DNA from: CAZXDL01 sp964639505
GTDB lineage: Bacteria; Patescibacteriota; Saccharimonadia; Saccharimonadales; UBA4665
Length of the DNA stretch: 64,000 bases
Assembly (NCBI GenBank): GCA_964639505.1
Contig: CAZXDL010000002.1
Coordinates: 1 to 64,000 of the forward strand
Direction: 5' to 3'
The notes under the pieces were generated by a model. That model was not told the origin of the DNA, did no database searches, and was given only the letters and a program-made list of their open reading frames with translations. This document shows, in pieces, positions 30,105 to 38,223 of this stretch (position 1 is the first letter of the stretch; each line of letters starts with the position of its first letter). The translations under genes were made by a program, and so were the position numbers.

Positions 30105-31275
30105 AGTAAATTTTCCTAAAGGCAAAGTTAGTTCGCGCTGGCTCAGTATCGTTGCGGTAATTTTATTAGCCGGCTTGGCTGGCTTCACTGGTTCATGGTT
30201 GCAAACCAAACACGCCTCAAATAATCTTGTTACAAATACTTCTGCCCAAAAGAAGATCGTAACTAGCGAAAGTGCACTAATTAGCCAGATTGCTAAAACC
30301 GTCGGACCTAGCGTGGTGAGCGTCAATGTCGAAATATCAGATAACACTACCGACTTTTTCGGCAACGCACAGCCCTCGGCCCAGGCAGCTGGCACGGGTA
30401 TAATCATTAGTTCGGGCGGGCAAATTATGACAAACCGCCATGTTGTCCCGAGTGGTACCACGAAGGTTAGTGTTACCTTAAGCGATGGCACAGAGTTTAA
30501 AGATGTATCCGTAATTGGACGGACTAACGATAGCGATAGCCTAGATGTCGCATTTCTAAAGATTAATGACGCTAAAGGCCATAAGCTGGTGCCAGCTGTT
30601 TTAGGCGATTCAACCCAAGTTCAAGTCGGCGACAATGTAGTTGCGATTGGTAATGCGCTGGGCCAATTCCAAAATACAGTTACTTCCGGGATAATCTCTG
30701 GCTATGGCAGGAGCGTACAAGCAGGCGATAGCTCAGGACAAAGCAGTGCTACCGAGAATCTAATAAATCTGTTCCAAACTGACGCAGCTATCAATGAAGG
30801 CAATTCAGGCGGGCCACTGGTTAACATGAATGGACAGGTTATCGGAATTAATACAGCCATTGCAGGAAATGCACAAAATATTGGGTTTGCTATACCAATC
30901 AATGATGTTAGCGGGATGATTAACCAAGTCCTTAAGTCGGGTAAGTTTGCCAGGCCGTATCTGGGAATACGCTATTTATCACTGACACCCGATGTTGCTA
31001 ATCAGTTAAATCTTAGTCAAACTACAGGAGCATACATTAGTAAAACTAGTGGTGATCAATCGCCATCAATTATTGCTGACAGTCCTGCTGACAAAGCTGG
31101 TTTGAAGGAAGGTGACATCATTACGGCTATTGGAGACACAAAAATTGATCAGACACACAGCCTAAGTACTCTGCTTGGTACTCACCAACCGGGCGATGAC
31201 GTCAAATTGACAGTTGTGCGAGACGGCAAGACATTGCATATAAACGCTACACTTGGTACCTTGCCCAGTAGTTAA
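30097..31275 (+). CDS. HtrA/DegP-family serine protease with PDZ domain
   Basis: Membrane-anchored quality-control protease. Residues 16-34 form a signal anchor (SIVAVILLAGLAGFTGSWL). The trypsin-like domain has its triad: His in TNRHVV, Asp in SDSLDVAFLK, Ser in EGNSGGPLV. One PDZ domain covers about residues 285-385 (PYLGIRYLSLTP, SPADKAGLKEGDIITAIG). At 392 residues it resembles HtrA-like proteins of Gram-positives. Start codon is TTG at 30097, preceded by GGGGGG and overlapping the upstream membrane protein gene. Confidence 0.92.
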   Translation: MSRVNFPKGKVSSRWLSIVAVILLAGLAGFTGSWLQTKHASNNLVTNTSAQKKIVTSESALISQIAKTVGPSVVSVNVEISDNTTDFFGNAQPSAQAAGTGIIISSGGQIMTNRHVVPSGTTKVSVTLSDGTEFKDVSVIGRTNDSDSLDVAFLKINDAKGHKLVPAVLGDSTQVQVGDNVVAIGNALGQFQNTVTSGIISGYGRSVQAGDSSGQSSATENLINLFQTDAAINEGNSGGPLVNMNGQVIGINTAIAGNAQNIGFAIPINDVSGMINQVLKSGKFARPYLGIRYLSLTPDVANQLNLSQTTGAYISKTSGDQSPSIIADSPADKAGLKEGDIITAIGDTKIDQTHSLSTLLGTHQPGDDVKLTVVRDGKTLHINATLGTLPSS

Positions 31276-31289
31276 ACGGTACGTTTTAC

Positions 31290-32105
31290 CTATTTTTGTG
31301 TACGTTTTAGAACAATAATAAAATCATTTTTAGAGGTTGTTTCATAGCCATGAAAACGTGCTAACGTTTCGAGCGATTCATGTTGTGTAGGCAAAGCCTC
31401 AAATAATAAATACAACGGCATCTTTAACCGTTTAGCTAATTGTTCAAAAAGCTTGCGGTATAAATCAAGCCCGTCTTTACCGCCAAAGATGGCTAGTCGC
31501 GGTTCGTGTGTAGCAGCCAAGTTTATCTTGAAGTCATCTGGTACATATGGCAGGTTACAAAGCAGGACGTCGTAATTTAGCTGGGTTGAAGCAAGCAAGT
31601 CGCTCTCAACAACATTAATAGGCAGTGTAAATTTATCTACATTCATTTTGGCTACCATTAGGGCCGCAGCATCGATATCAATCAGTTCGACAGTTGCTTC
31701 TGGAAGCTCAAGTTTTGCAGTTATACCAAGTGCGCCACTGCCAGTACCCACATCTGCAATAATTGGCTGAGTACCTAAATTTTGCAACTTTTTAAGCTCA
31801 TCGATCATGGTTTCTGATTCGGGTCGTGGCTCGAGTACTGCCGAAGTGATCAAAAACTCGTGACCATAGAACTCTTTTTTGCCACGAATGTAGGCAAGCG
31901 GCTCATGCGCCATCCGACGCTTGAGCAAATTATTGAGCCTCTTGATTTGTGATGCACTTAGTTCGTGATCAGTTTCTGCCAAAAGCTTAGCGCGATCAAT
32001 TTCCATGACATGCTCAAGCAGCAATACTGAATCTAACCGAGCGGTGCCAATACCTGCCTTCTTTAGTAGCCTAGTGCTGGATTTTAACCAAATGTCATAT
32101 GTCAT
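31290..32105 (-). CDS. prmC: Release factor glutamine methyltransferase PrmC
   Basis: Methylates the GGQ glutamine of RF1 and RF2, both encoded in this window. N-terminal helical domain, then SAM motif I IADVGTGSGALGI, and the catalytic NPPY signature which here reads NLPYVP. At 271 residues it is full length. The frame extends up to 32207, but the ATG at 32105 is chosen: a TATAAT (32113-32118, minus strand) ends 7 nt before it and lies inside the longer frame. Divergent from the gene at 32178. Confidence 0.92.
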   Translation of the reverse strand: MTYDIWLKSSTRLLKKAGIGTARLDSVLLLEHVMEIDRAKLLAETDHELSASQIKRLNNLLKRRMAHEPLAYIRGKKEFYGHEFLITSAVLEPRPESETMIDELKKLQNLGTQPIIADVGTGSGALGITAKLELPEATVELIDIDAAALMVAKMNVDKFTLPINVVESDLLASTQLNYDVLLCNLPYVPDDFKINLAATHEPRLAIFGGKDGLDLYRKLFEQLAKRLKMPLYLLFEALPTQHESLETLARFHGYETTSKNDFIIVLKRTQK

Positions 32106-32141
32106 TAGTTTAATTATAAAGCAATAACAGAGTAGATCACA

Positions 32142-32169
32142 TTGACAAATATACAGAAAACAGTATAAT
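32142..32169 (+). promoter_or_regulatory. Promoter giving a leaderless transcript
   Basis: TTGACA (32142-32147), 16-nt spacer, TATAAT (32164-32169), 8 nt before the ATG at 32178. It faces away from the prmC promoter, whose -10 box is at 32113-32118. Confidence 0.85.
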
Positions 32170-32177
32170 AAGCTAAT

Positions 32178-33068
32178 ATGACAGGTGAAATGGCTCAGCG
32201 GTGGCATGATATAGCAATCGAAAGAGAGCTTGGGTTCATTGATACTAATCGAGAGGCATTTGCCGAGGCTTATTTCGACTTGGAACTGCCCGACAAGGCC
32301 AAGGTGTTTAGCGAGCTGACAAATAGTAATCTGGCACTACAACATTCTGTTCCATATACGAGGCCATTGCCGAGCTTAGTATTTCTAGGGGACGCCTATT
32401 TGTTTGCGGACGATGAAGCTCGTTGGCGCAGGCCTTGGATGGAAGGAAAAGCCATCGATGGTGAGGAGACAAGCAGATGGGCACATCTTATCAATCAACT
32501 TTTGATACCAATGTCTGGCTTGGATGTTGGAGATGAAGCACGACCCGCAGCATTTTCCGGCAACAACCGAGGAATTGGATGTTGCGCTAGTGCGGAATCA
32601 TACTTCGCTGATCTGATCGAAGCCGTTAGCGGAAAACCAAGTAAGCTCAACAATCGAGTAAGTGTGTATACCGATAAAGCCCTTCACCCATTAGTACTGC
32701 GGAAATCATATGAAGAACGATCTGGAATAACGCTCGCACCATTGATTGCGTCCGACGTAAAAATTCCAGCGGGAACAATTGTGGGTCTTGGCGGAAATGT
32801 AAATGAATATTGTTTGGGAAAATCGAGGGCTAGAAATAAGTATACCCGCCTAGAAACATATATGGTTGAAGAACCTATTCCTCTTCAGCCCGTTAGGATA
32901 AGTCCTTGGGCGTTCAGTGCGGGTCTTGCTAGGACTGTGTTTGCTGTTCGTTCCTACGGTAAGAAGAAATACGATTCGGAGAGGGCAGGAATAGTAATAA
33001 ATCATTCTTTAAGGGATTTTCGTGATGCTGCTAGCAGAGTTATGCAGCTTTGTGGGGTCGTAGCCTAG
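32178..33068 (+). CDS. Hypothetical protein (296 aa)
   Basis: Not recognised. A soluble, mixed-composition protein with several aromatic-rich stretches (ARWRRPWMEGKAIDGEE, QPVRISPWAFSAGLART). It has a CC pair (GIGCCASAES) and two Cys later, with no clear zinc pattern. No membrane segment. A near-perfect promoter gives a leaderless mRNA. It is embedded between prmC and prfA, which are both on the minus strand and functionally linked, so it may be an insertion; base composition does not look different by eye. Confidence 0.7.
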   Translation: MTGEMAQRWHDIAIERELGFIDTNREAFAEAYFDLELPDKAKVFSELTNSNLALQHSVPYTRPLPSLVFLGDAYLFADDEARWRRPWMEGKAIDGEETSRWAHLINQLLIPMSGLDVGDEARPAAFSGNNRGIGCCASAESYFADLIEAVSGKPSKLNNRVSVYTDKALHPLVLRKSYEERSGITLAPLIASDVKIPAGTIVGLGGNVNEYCLGKSRARNKYTRLETYMVEEPIPLQPVRISPWAFSAGLARTVFAVRSYGKKKYDSERAGIVINHSLRDFRDAASRVMQLCGVVA

Positions 33069-33070
33069 TT

Positions 33071-34126
33071 TTATTCCTGAGTAAGCAGTTCGTGTTCTGC
33101 TGCCTGGAGGTTTTCGATGAGGTCGTCGATATCACCTGCTAGCGCGCCTGGGATATTTGATCGGCTGTAGCCTATGCGGTGATCAGTTATGCGGTCTTGA
33201 GGGAAATTATATGTTCGTATTTTTTCGGATCGGTCGCCGGTGCCGATCAGTTTTTTGCGGGCGTCAGATAGGGCAGATGCTTCTTCATCAATCTTTTGTT
33301 GCAGCAAGCGTGATCGCAGGACGCTCATGGCCTTGGCCTTATTTTTTATCTGTGATTTCTCATCTTGGTTAGATACAACTAAGCCGGATGGAATGTGAGT
33401 AATCCGGACGGCCGAGTCAGTAGTGTTTACAGACTGCCCACCATGACCACCGCTACGATAAACATCGATTCGGAGATCATTTGGATCTATTTCAATATCG
33501 GTTTCTTCAGCTTCAGGTAACACAGCAACAGTAGTGGTAGAGGTGTGAACACGTCCTTGGCTCTCTGTAACAGGTACACGTTGAACGCGATGCACGCCAG
33601 CTTCAAACTTCAGGTTTTTATACGCTTCATCTCCACGGACCGCAAAAGTAATCTCTTTAAAGCCGCCGACTTCATTGGGAGATTCGCTAATTAGTTCGAC
33701 CGTGTAGCCGTGATTTTCGGCCCAGCGCGAATACATTCTATAAAGCTCTCCGCCAAACAGACTAGATTCATCACCACCGGCGGCGGCGCGTATTTCTATA
33801 ATCACATCATGATCATTATTTGGATCGGTTGGCGTTAAGGCTTCGATGAGTTTTTCTTCATTTGCAGCAATCTTTTTATCAAGCTCGCCCAGTTCGAGTA
33901 AAGCCATTTCAGCCATCTCGTTGTCTGAACTATTTTTTAATTCTTCGGATGATGTCTTGTCTGATTGAAGTTTAGATCGCTCGTCAAACAGGGCGATTAA
34001 CTCCTCAAGCGCGCTTTTGCGTTTGGCGATTTTGGGATAACTTTTGTCAGAGAAAATAGCCGGATCCTGGAGCTTAGCATCCAGATCCTTGAGCTCGGCC
34101 CTAAGAGCTGCCTCTTTTTGATCCAT
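33071..34126 (-). CDS. prfA: Peptide chain release factor 1
   Basis: RF1 reads UAA and UAG. The codon-recognition tripeptide is PVT in VHRVQRVPVTESQGRVHTS, and the peptidyl-hydrolysis motif GGQ is in YRSGGHGGQSVNTTDSAVR. An N-terminal coiled domain covers residues 1-100. At 351 residues it is full length. It follows rpmE by 6 nt and the rpmE-prfA pair is conserved. prmC, its modifying enzyme, lies downstream on the same strand beyond one opposing gene. Confidence 0.95.
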   Translation of the reverse strand: MDQKEAALRAELKDLDAKLQDPAIFSDKSYPKIAKRKSALEELIALFDERSKLQSDKTSSEELKNSSDNEMAEMALLELGELDKKIAANEEKLIEALTPTDPNNDHDVIIEIRAAAGGDESSLFGGELYRMYSRWAENHGYTVELISESPNEVGGFKEITFAVRGDEAYKNLKFEAGVHRVQRVPVTESQGRVHTSTTTVAVLPEAEETDIEIDPNDLRIDVYRSGGHGGQSVNTTDSAVRITHIPSGLVVSNQDEKSQIKNKAKAMSVLRSRLLQQKIDEEASALSDARKKLIGTGDRSEKIRTYNFPQDRITDHRIGYSRSNIPGALAGDIDDLIENLQAAEHELLTQE

Positions 34127-34132
34127 CTTTAG

Positions 34133-34498
34133 CTACTTTTTGGTGGTGTCTATAGTTTGCTTTTCGACTTTGGCTTCGGCTTTGGCGACTTTAGCGGCAG
34201 CACGCTTTGACTCTTTTGCGGCGGCCTTGGCACGCTTGTCCTTGCTGGCGGCACCAGCTGCGGCGCGAGCCTTGAACTTATCTACGCGGCCTTCGATATC
34301 GAGGATACGCTCCTCACCGGTAAAGAAGGGATGTGAGGCGGAAGTGATATGAACTTTAATAAGTGGGTATTCGTTGCCGTCTTCCCATTTGGTGGTCTCC
34401 TCAGCGGCTGCAGTCGAGCGCGTCAAGAAACGAAAACCATTATTTAGGTCTTCAAACACGACAGGTCGGTAGTTATCTGGGTGCAAGCTCTTTTTCAT
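34133..34498 (-). CDS. rpmE: 50S ribosomal protein L31, with a long basic tail
   Basis: Residues 1-68 match L31 of the zinc-free B type: MKKSLHPDNYRPVVFEDLNNGF and IKVHITSASHPFFTG with no CxxC. From about residue 75 a Lys/Ala-rich extension (KDKRAKAAAKESKRAAAK) roughly doubles the usual length to 121 residues; such tails occur in Patescibacteria and may bind rRNA. A promoter on the minus strand, TTGACG, 18 nt, TATTAT, ends 8 nt before the ATG, so it is leaderless. prfA follows in the operon. Confidence 0.93.
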   Translation of the reverse strand: MKKSLHPDNYRPVVFEDLNNGFRFLTRSTAAAEETTKWEDGNEYPLIKVHITSASHPFFTGEERILDIEGRVDKFKARAAAGAASKDKRAKAAAKESKRAAAKVAKAEAKVEKQTIDTTKK

Positions 34499-34550
34499 TG
34501 AATTTCATAATACCACATCTGTTAGTAAGCCGTCAACAACTGCCGACTAA

Positions 34551-34579
34551 TTGACATACAACACCGCTTATGCTATTAT
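34551..34579 (+). promoter_or_regulatory. Promoter giving a leaderless transcript
   Basis: Perfect TTGACA (34551-34556), 17-nt spacer, TATTAT (34574-34579), 6 nt before the ATG at 34586. It is divergent from the rpmE promoter. Confidence 0.88.
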
Positions 34580-34585
34580 AGTACT

Positions 34586-35230
34586 ATGCCTAAACATGAA
34601 AAACAACATGGCGAAACACCGGCAAACCAAAATCAAATAGGTGATCTATTTAATAAAAGTGAAGCATGGCTAAAAAATAATGGCCAGCTTGTCATTGAAA
34701 ACTACGGTGACAGCGATCAGCCAGCTGCAATACTTGGACAGTATGAAGGATTACCTGTTACGGACGGGATGCCGCATGTAGTTGTCGAAGTGTCTGGCGA
34801 TAGTGTACGAAAGCAGCTACCCGATGCTGCTGAAGCACTTCAGCTCGGCGAGACATTAAGTGTTATTCATTGGCTGCCGCACTATTCTAGCCCCAGCCGT
34901 AGCGGTCGACATCACCTAGCTCAATCAGAAGTAAGTTTCACTATCTCTAAAGCTGAGGGATTAGCAACAGCTTCCGACCGTATCGTAATTGGAAAAAATG
35001 TTGAAAGCGGCAAGTGGGAAAGTAGCCGTGATAACGAAGATGACTCAGCTCCCATAAGGGGACAGATAGAGCCGGATGCACTAGTAAAAGGCGTAGTAGC
35101 TGATTGGGCAAAACAAGGGTGGTATGAAGACGCAGCTAAAGCAGGGCCTTTGACAGAGGCAGAATACAAGGCCCTAAGCGCGGTAGTTGAAAATCTCGAT
35201 GAGCTCACCAGATATGCTGCAGAAGCTTAA
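34586..35230 (+). CDS. Hypothetical acidic protein (214 aa)
   Basis: Not recognised. Hydrophilic N-terminus rich in His and Gln (KHEKQHGETPANQNQ), central alpha/beta region (AAILGQYEGLPVTDGMPHVVVEVSG), a His-rich patch (WLPHYSSPSRSGRHHLA) and a helical, acidic C-terminus. No membrane segment. It has a consensus promoter and a leaderless start. Its stop overlaps the stop of the convergent LuxR-type gene by 4 nt. Confidence 0.72.
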   Translation: MPKHEKQHGETPANQNQIGDLFNKSEAWLKNNGQLVIENYGDSDQPAAILGQYEGLPVTDGMPHVVVEVSGDSVRKQLPDAAEALQLGETLSVIHWLPHYSSPSRSGRHHLAQSEVSFTISKAEGLATASDRIVIGKNVESGKWESSRDNEDDSAPIRGQIEPDALVKGVVADWAKQGWYEDAAKAGPLTEAEYKALSAVVENLDELTRYAAEA

Positions 35231-35772
35231 GAGACTTTGAATATACCGAGTTCGTAGGCACGCCTCACGCTGTGCGTCCGACCTGTTGCGCCGATTTTTT
35301 TGAATAATACTTTGTTGTTGTTCATTAGCCCCTGTCTGCTTTTTCCGATCATTCCAGCGACAGTCGCATTGGTTTGGCCTTGTGCAATCAAAGAGAGAAC
35401 AACTTTTTCCTCTTGTGAAAGATAAGGCGCGCGCTCTTCAACATCAATCTTTATCCTGCCTTGCAAAATCGCAAGACTAATGACAGCCGCCATATTTTTT
35501 ACTCCGAATTTTTCGATAATGCTGTTGCGAGCGTCTTCAACATCTTTCTCTGATAATGTATTTTCGCCTTCTGAGAGTTCAGCTGAGACAGATTCAAGCG
35601 TTCCGCCTAGGGAGGCAGAGTGCATCACGCGTTCCTCCATCTCGGTTAAGATAATGCCGCCTTCACTCGCCTCATGCGGTATTGAAGCGCGCCCTAGAGC
35701 CTTAGCTGCCGCTTCGGAAACTACAGGCGGGGGAGAACCGCTGCCTTTTTTTTCGGTCGAGGATTGTTCCAT
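35227..35772 (-). CDS. Regulator with two LuxR-type helix-turn-helix domains
   Basis: The C-terminal 65 residues (LSQEEKVVLSLIAQGQTNATVAGMIGKSRQG) are a LuxR/GerE HTH. The preceding block, about residues 42-108 (LTEMEERVMHSASLGGTLESV, EKFGVKNMAAVISLAILQG), has the same helix spacing and the G-V-x-N-x-x-x-V-x-x-A ending, so it looks like a second, diverged copy. The first 40 residues are Pro/Ser-rich. There is no receiver or sensor domain. The promoter TTGTAA, 17 nt, TATTAT (minus strand, 35779-35807) ends 6 nt before the ATG. Target genes unknown; rpsB is divergent from it. Confidence 0.75.
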   Translation of the reverse strand: MEQSSTEKKGSGSPPPVVSEAAAKALGRASIPHEASEGGIILTEMEERVMHSASLGGTLESVSAELSEGENTLSEKDVEDARNSIIEKFGVKNMAAVISLAILQGRIKIDVEERAPYLSQEEKVVLSLIAQGQTNATVAGMIGKSRQGLMNNNKVLFKKIGATGRTHSVRRAYELGIFKVS

Positions 35773-35778
35773 TGCAAT

Positions 35779-35807
35779 ATAATATACTTTTAGTGCACAT
35801 TTTACAA
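35779..35807 (-). promoter_or_regulatory. Promoter of the LuxR-type gene, leaderless type
   Basis: On the minus strand TTGTAA (35807-35802), 17-nt spacer, TATTAT (35784-35779), 6 nt from the ATG. Confidence 0.75.
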
Positions 35808-35817
35808 AAAAGTTTAC

Positions 35818-35846
35818 TTGAATTTATTTGTTTAATTTGCTACTCT
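35818..35846 (+). promoter_or_regulatory. Promoter of rpsB-tsf
   Basis: TTGAAT (35818-35823), 17-nt spacer, TACTCT (35841-35846). Transcript start near 35853. Confidence 0.65.
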
Positions 35847-35852
35847 TTAGGA

Positions 35853-35942
35853 GTAACTAATTAATCAGGTTGGGGTTAAATCCTCCCTCGTGGCACCTTG
35901 AGCGGACCATGCGGGCTCCCATCCGAAGAGAAAGGACAAATC
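35853..35942 (+). promoter_or_regulatory. Leader of rpsB, possibly autoregulatory
   Basis: About 90 nt with pairing potential: GAGC with GCTC and CGGA with TCCG around CCATGCGGGC, plus GAGGGAGG-complementary TCCTCCC upstream that could mask the SD AAAGGA. Long rpsB leaders are often bound by S2; here this is inference. It stands out in a genome where most leaders are absent. Confidence 0.4.
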
Positions 35943-36719
35943 ATGGCGACTGATGTCGACATTAAACAATTATTAGAGGCTGGCGCGCATTTCGGGCACA
36001 AAACCGAGCGTTGGCACCCTAAGATGGCTCCTTATATTCACAGTAAGCGCGGCGGTACGCATATTATTGACCTAACTAAGACAGTGACTTGTCTTGACGA
36101 TGCGCTGGCGTTTTTAACCAAGACTGCTTCAGAAGGCAAGCAAATCCTGTTGGTTGGCACAAAACGCCAAGCCCAGGACATTGTTAAAAAAGTTGCTGTT
36201 GAAACCAACATGCCATATGTAACAGAGCGTTGGCTTGGCGGCATGCTAACCAACTGGAACACGATCGGCGGAAGGGTTAAACACCTTCAAGAGCTCGAAA
36301 ACCGCATGGCCAGTGGGGAATTGGCCAACAAGTACAACAAGCTTGAAGTTCAGCGTTTCCAAGAGGAAATCGATCAGATGAATGTTCTTTACGGTGGCGT
36401 TAAAGAGCTCAACAAGCGGCCAGGGGCAGTCTTTGTTGTCGATGTCGTGAATGACATTAATGCCGTACGTGAGGCTAAGCGCCTAAATATTCCAATTGTT
36501 GCGATTGTTGATACCAATGCTGACCCGAGCCTGATAAGCTACCCGATTCCTGCCAATGATGATGCGATTAAAACGATTCAGCTAATCCTGAATTACGTGC
36601 AGTCAGCTATTGAAACCGGCAAAGCTTCGGCTAAAGCCGCTCCAGAAAAGCCAGCCGAAAAGAAAACAATCAAGTCAGCTGAAACCACCAGTGAAACTGC
36701 TAATAGTGAGGAGAAATAA
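35943..36719 (+). CDS. rpsB: 30S ribosomal protein S2
   Basis: S2 is recognised by DIKQLLEAGAHFGHKTERWHPKM, the central IDLTKTVTCLDDALAFL, TERWLGGMLTNWNTI and VDTNADPSLISYPIPANDDA. The C-terminus has a Lys/Ala/Thr-rich extension. AAAGGA 7 nt before the ATG at 35943 decides the start; the frame opens upstream in the leader. tsf follows after 2 nt, the classical rpsB-tsf operon. Confidence 0.95.
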   Translation: MATDVDIKQLLEAGAHFGHKTERWHPKMAPYIHSKRGGTHIIDLTKTVTCLDDALAFLTKTASEGKQILLVGTKRQAQDIVKKVAVETNMPYVTERWLGGMLTNWNTIGGRVKHLQELENRMASGELANKYNKLEVQRFQEEIDQMNVLYGGVKELNKRPGAVFVVDVVNDINAVREAKRLNIPIVAIVDTNADPSLISYPIPANDDAIKTIQLILNYVQSAIETGKASAKAAPEKPAEKKTIKSAETTSETANSEEK

Positions 36720-36721
36720 AC

Positions 36722-37318
36722 ATGGCAATTGATATTGCAGAAGTAAAACGCTTAAAAGATTTAACCGGAGTAGGTCTAACTGATGCTAAACGGGCGCTTG
36801 AAGATTCTAACGGTGATTTTGATAAAGCCTTAGCGGCTATGCGTAAAAAGGGCCTGACTAAGGCCGAAAAACGCGGCGAACGCGAGGCTCGTGCCGGAGT
36901 TGTCGGCACCTACAACCATGACGGCCGAATCGGCGTTTTGGTAGAAGTTAATTGCGAAACCGACTTTGTAGCCCGCAACGAAATCTTTACCGGGCTCGTC
37001 AAAGATTTGGCGATGCACATCGCAGCGTCGTCTCCTGTCTACGTGTCTGTTGAAGAAGTGCCGGATGACGATCGCAAAAAAATAGAAGCCGAATTTACTG
37101 AAAAGACAAAGAGCGATGGCAAGCCTGACAACATGATCGCTAAAATCGTCGACGGACAACTCCAAAAGTATTTTGCTGAGCGATGTTTGCTTGATCAGCC
37201 TTTTGTCAAAAACCCAGATGTAACTGTAGGTGAATACGTTAAAGACCATGCGGCCCGCCTCGGCGAAAACGTAGTCGTACGACGATTTAGTCGTATAGCG
37301 CTTGGCGAAGTGGCATAA
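36722..37318 (+). CDS. tsf: Elongation factor Ts (short)
   Basis: Nucleotide exchange factor of EF-Tu. UBA-like N-terminal domain (IAEVKRLKDLTGVGLTDAKRAL), then EARAGVVGTYNHDGRIGVLVEVNCETDFVARNE, the core that contacts EF-Tu. At 198 residues it has one dimerisation subdomain fewer than E. coli EF-Ts, as in thermophile and chloroplast-like short forms. The preceding GGAG, overlapping the end of rpsB, is the SD. In most bacteria pyrH follows; here it is absent. Confidence 0.95.
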   Translation: MAIDIAEVKRLKDLTGVGLTDAKRALEDSNGDFDKALAAMRKKGLTKAEKRGEREARAGVVGTYNHDGRIGVLVEVNCETDFVARNEIFTGLVKDLAMHIAASSPVYVSVEEVPDDDRKKIEAEFTEKTKSDGKPDNMIAKIVDGQLQKYFAERCLLDQPFVKNPDVTVGEYVKDHAARLGENVVVRRFSRIALGEVA

Positions 37319-37381
37319 ATCCCGACACGTATAAGTTAAATATTAATTAACTGGCCTGTTTTTGTTTTGCCCTCAGCACGG

Positions 37382-37398
37382 GTAGGAGATTATCCTAC
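37382..37398. promoter_or_regulatory. Candidate operator of the ribbon-helix-helix gene
   Basis: GTAGGA-GATTA-TCCTAC, a perfect inverted repeat with six-base arms. A promoter, TTGCCC (37367-37372), 18 nt, TATCCT (37391-37396), runs through it, so a bound dimer would block polymerase. The repressor would be the adjacent RHH protein; this is inference. Confidence 0.5.
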
Positions 37399-37401
37399 TT
37401 T

Positions 37402-37644
37402 ATGCCACCCTTCGAGAGACAGAGTATGCACAGATTGAACTGCGTAAAGGTCAGCGTAACTATTCCGGGATATTTATTGACCGTCATAGATGATTTAGCC
37501 AAGCAAAACTATCATTCGCGCAGTGGCGTTATCCGTGAGGCAATTATCACGTTTCTTATTGAACAAAGAATTAAAGAAAATGAAACTTTAGCCAAAATAA
37601 ACAGAAACCGACTCAGAGACTACTTAAATCAACTGCTTAATTAG
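37402..37644 (+). CDS. Ribbon-helix-helix (CopG-type) regulator
   Basis: The core VKVSVTIPGYLLTVIDDLAKQNYHSRSGVIREAIITFLIEQ is a ribbon-helix-helix DNA-binding domain: a strand with alternating residues, helix A, the S-R-S-G turn and helix B. A charged C-terminal tail of 25 residues follows. 80 residues from 37402, or 72 from the ATG at 37426; the -10 box 5 nt before 37402 favours the longer one. No toxin gene is next to it, so an antitoxin role is not supported. It sits where pyrH lies in many bacteria. A palindrome overlaps its promoter. Confidence 0.8.
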   Translation: MPPFERQSMHRLNCVKVSVTIPGYLLTVIDDLAKQNYHSRSGVIREAIITFLIEQRIKENETLAKINRNRLRDYLNQLLN

Positions 37645-37646
37645 TT

Positions 37647-37652
37647 TATAAT
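37647..37652 (+). promoter_or_regulatory. -10 box of frr, leaderless type
   Basis: TATAAT at 37647-37652, 7 nt before the ATG at 37660. It overlaps the first ATG of the frame (37651), which therefore cannot be the start if this box is used. Confidence 0.6.
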
Positions 37653-37659
37653 GGCTCCA

Positions 37660-38223
37660 ATGGATACCAATCAAATTGTTCCGGATGCCCAAAAGAGGCT
37701 TAGTCAGGCGGTTGAGCGGTTTCGCGACGCCTTAAAAAGTCTGCGGACTGGTCGGGCCAGCGCCAGTATGCTTGACGGGGTTACGGTTGAGGCTTATGGC
37801 ACGCCAATGCCACTGATTCAGGTGGCGACTATTACTGTGCCTGAGGCGCAGCTGATACAAATCACTCCATTTGATCCGAGCAATCTGCAGGCTATTTCGG
37901 AAGCCATTCGCAATAACCAAGCACTGGGGCTAAATCCAGCTGATGACGGCCGAGTTGTTAGAGTGCCGATTCCGGCATTAACAGAAGAACGCCGCAAAGA
38001 ATTAGCTAAACAAGTCGGGCAAAAGCAGGAAGAAGCCATGATTGGCCTCAGATCAATTCGCCACGAGGCGTTAGATGCGATAGACAAAGCCAAAAAAGAC
38101 AAGCAACTCGGTGAAGATGACGCAAAAAGGCTATCGCAGCAGATTGAAGATGCAATGAGCAAAGCAAAAGCTGAAGCCGAAACAATTTCTAAGTCAAAAG
38201 AGCAGGAAATCCTAACAATCTAG
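37660..38223 (+). CDS. frr: Ribosome recycling factor
   Basis: With EF-G, splits the post-termination ribosome. The family's three-helix bundle and small beta domain are seen: SLRTGRASASMLDGVTVEAYG, PLIQVATITVPEAQLIQITPFD and RVPIPALTEERRKELAKQVGQKQEEAMIGLRSIRHEA. 187 residues from the ATG at 37660, the start implied by the TATAAT 7 nt upstream. Its TAG overlaps the stop of the convergent L,D-transpeptidase gene. Confidence 0.95.
   Translation: MDTNQIVPDAQKRLSQAVERFRDALKSLRTGRASASMLDGVTVEAYGTPMPLIQVATITVPEAQLIQITPFDPSNLQAISEAIRNNQALGLNPADDGRVVRVPIPALTEERRKELAKQVGQKQEEAMIGLRSIRHEALDAIDKAKKDKQLGEDDAKRLSQQIEDAMSKAKAEAETISKSKEQEILTI

Noticed and set aside
37402..37644. Toxin-antitoxin pair built on the RHH protein
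   Set aside because: Neighbours are tsf and frr; no small toxin-like gene is adjacent.
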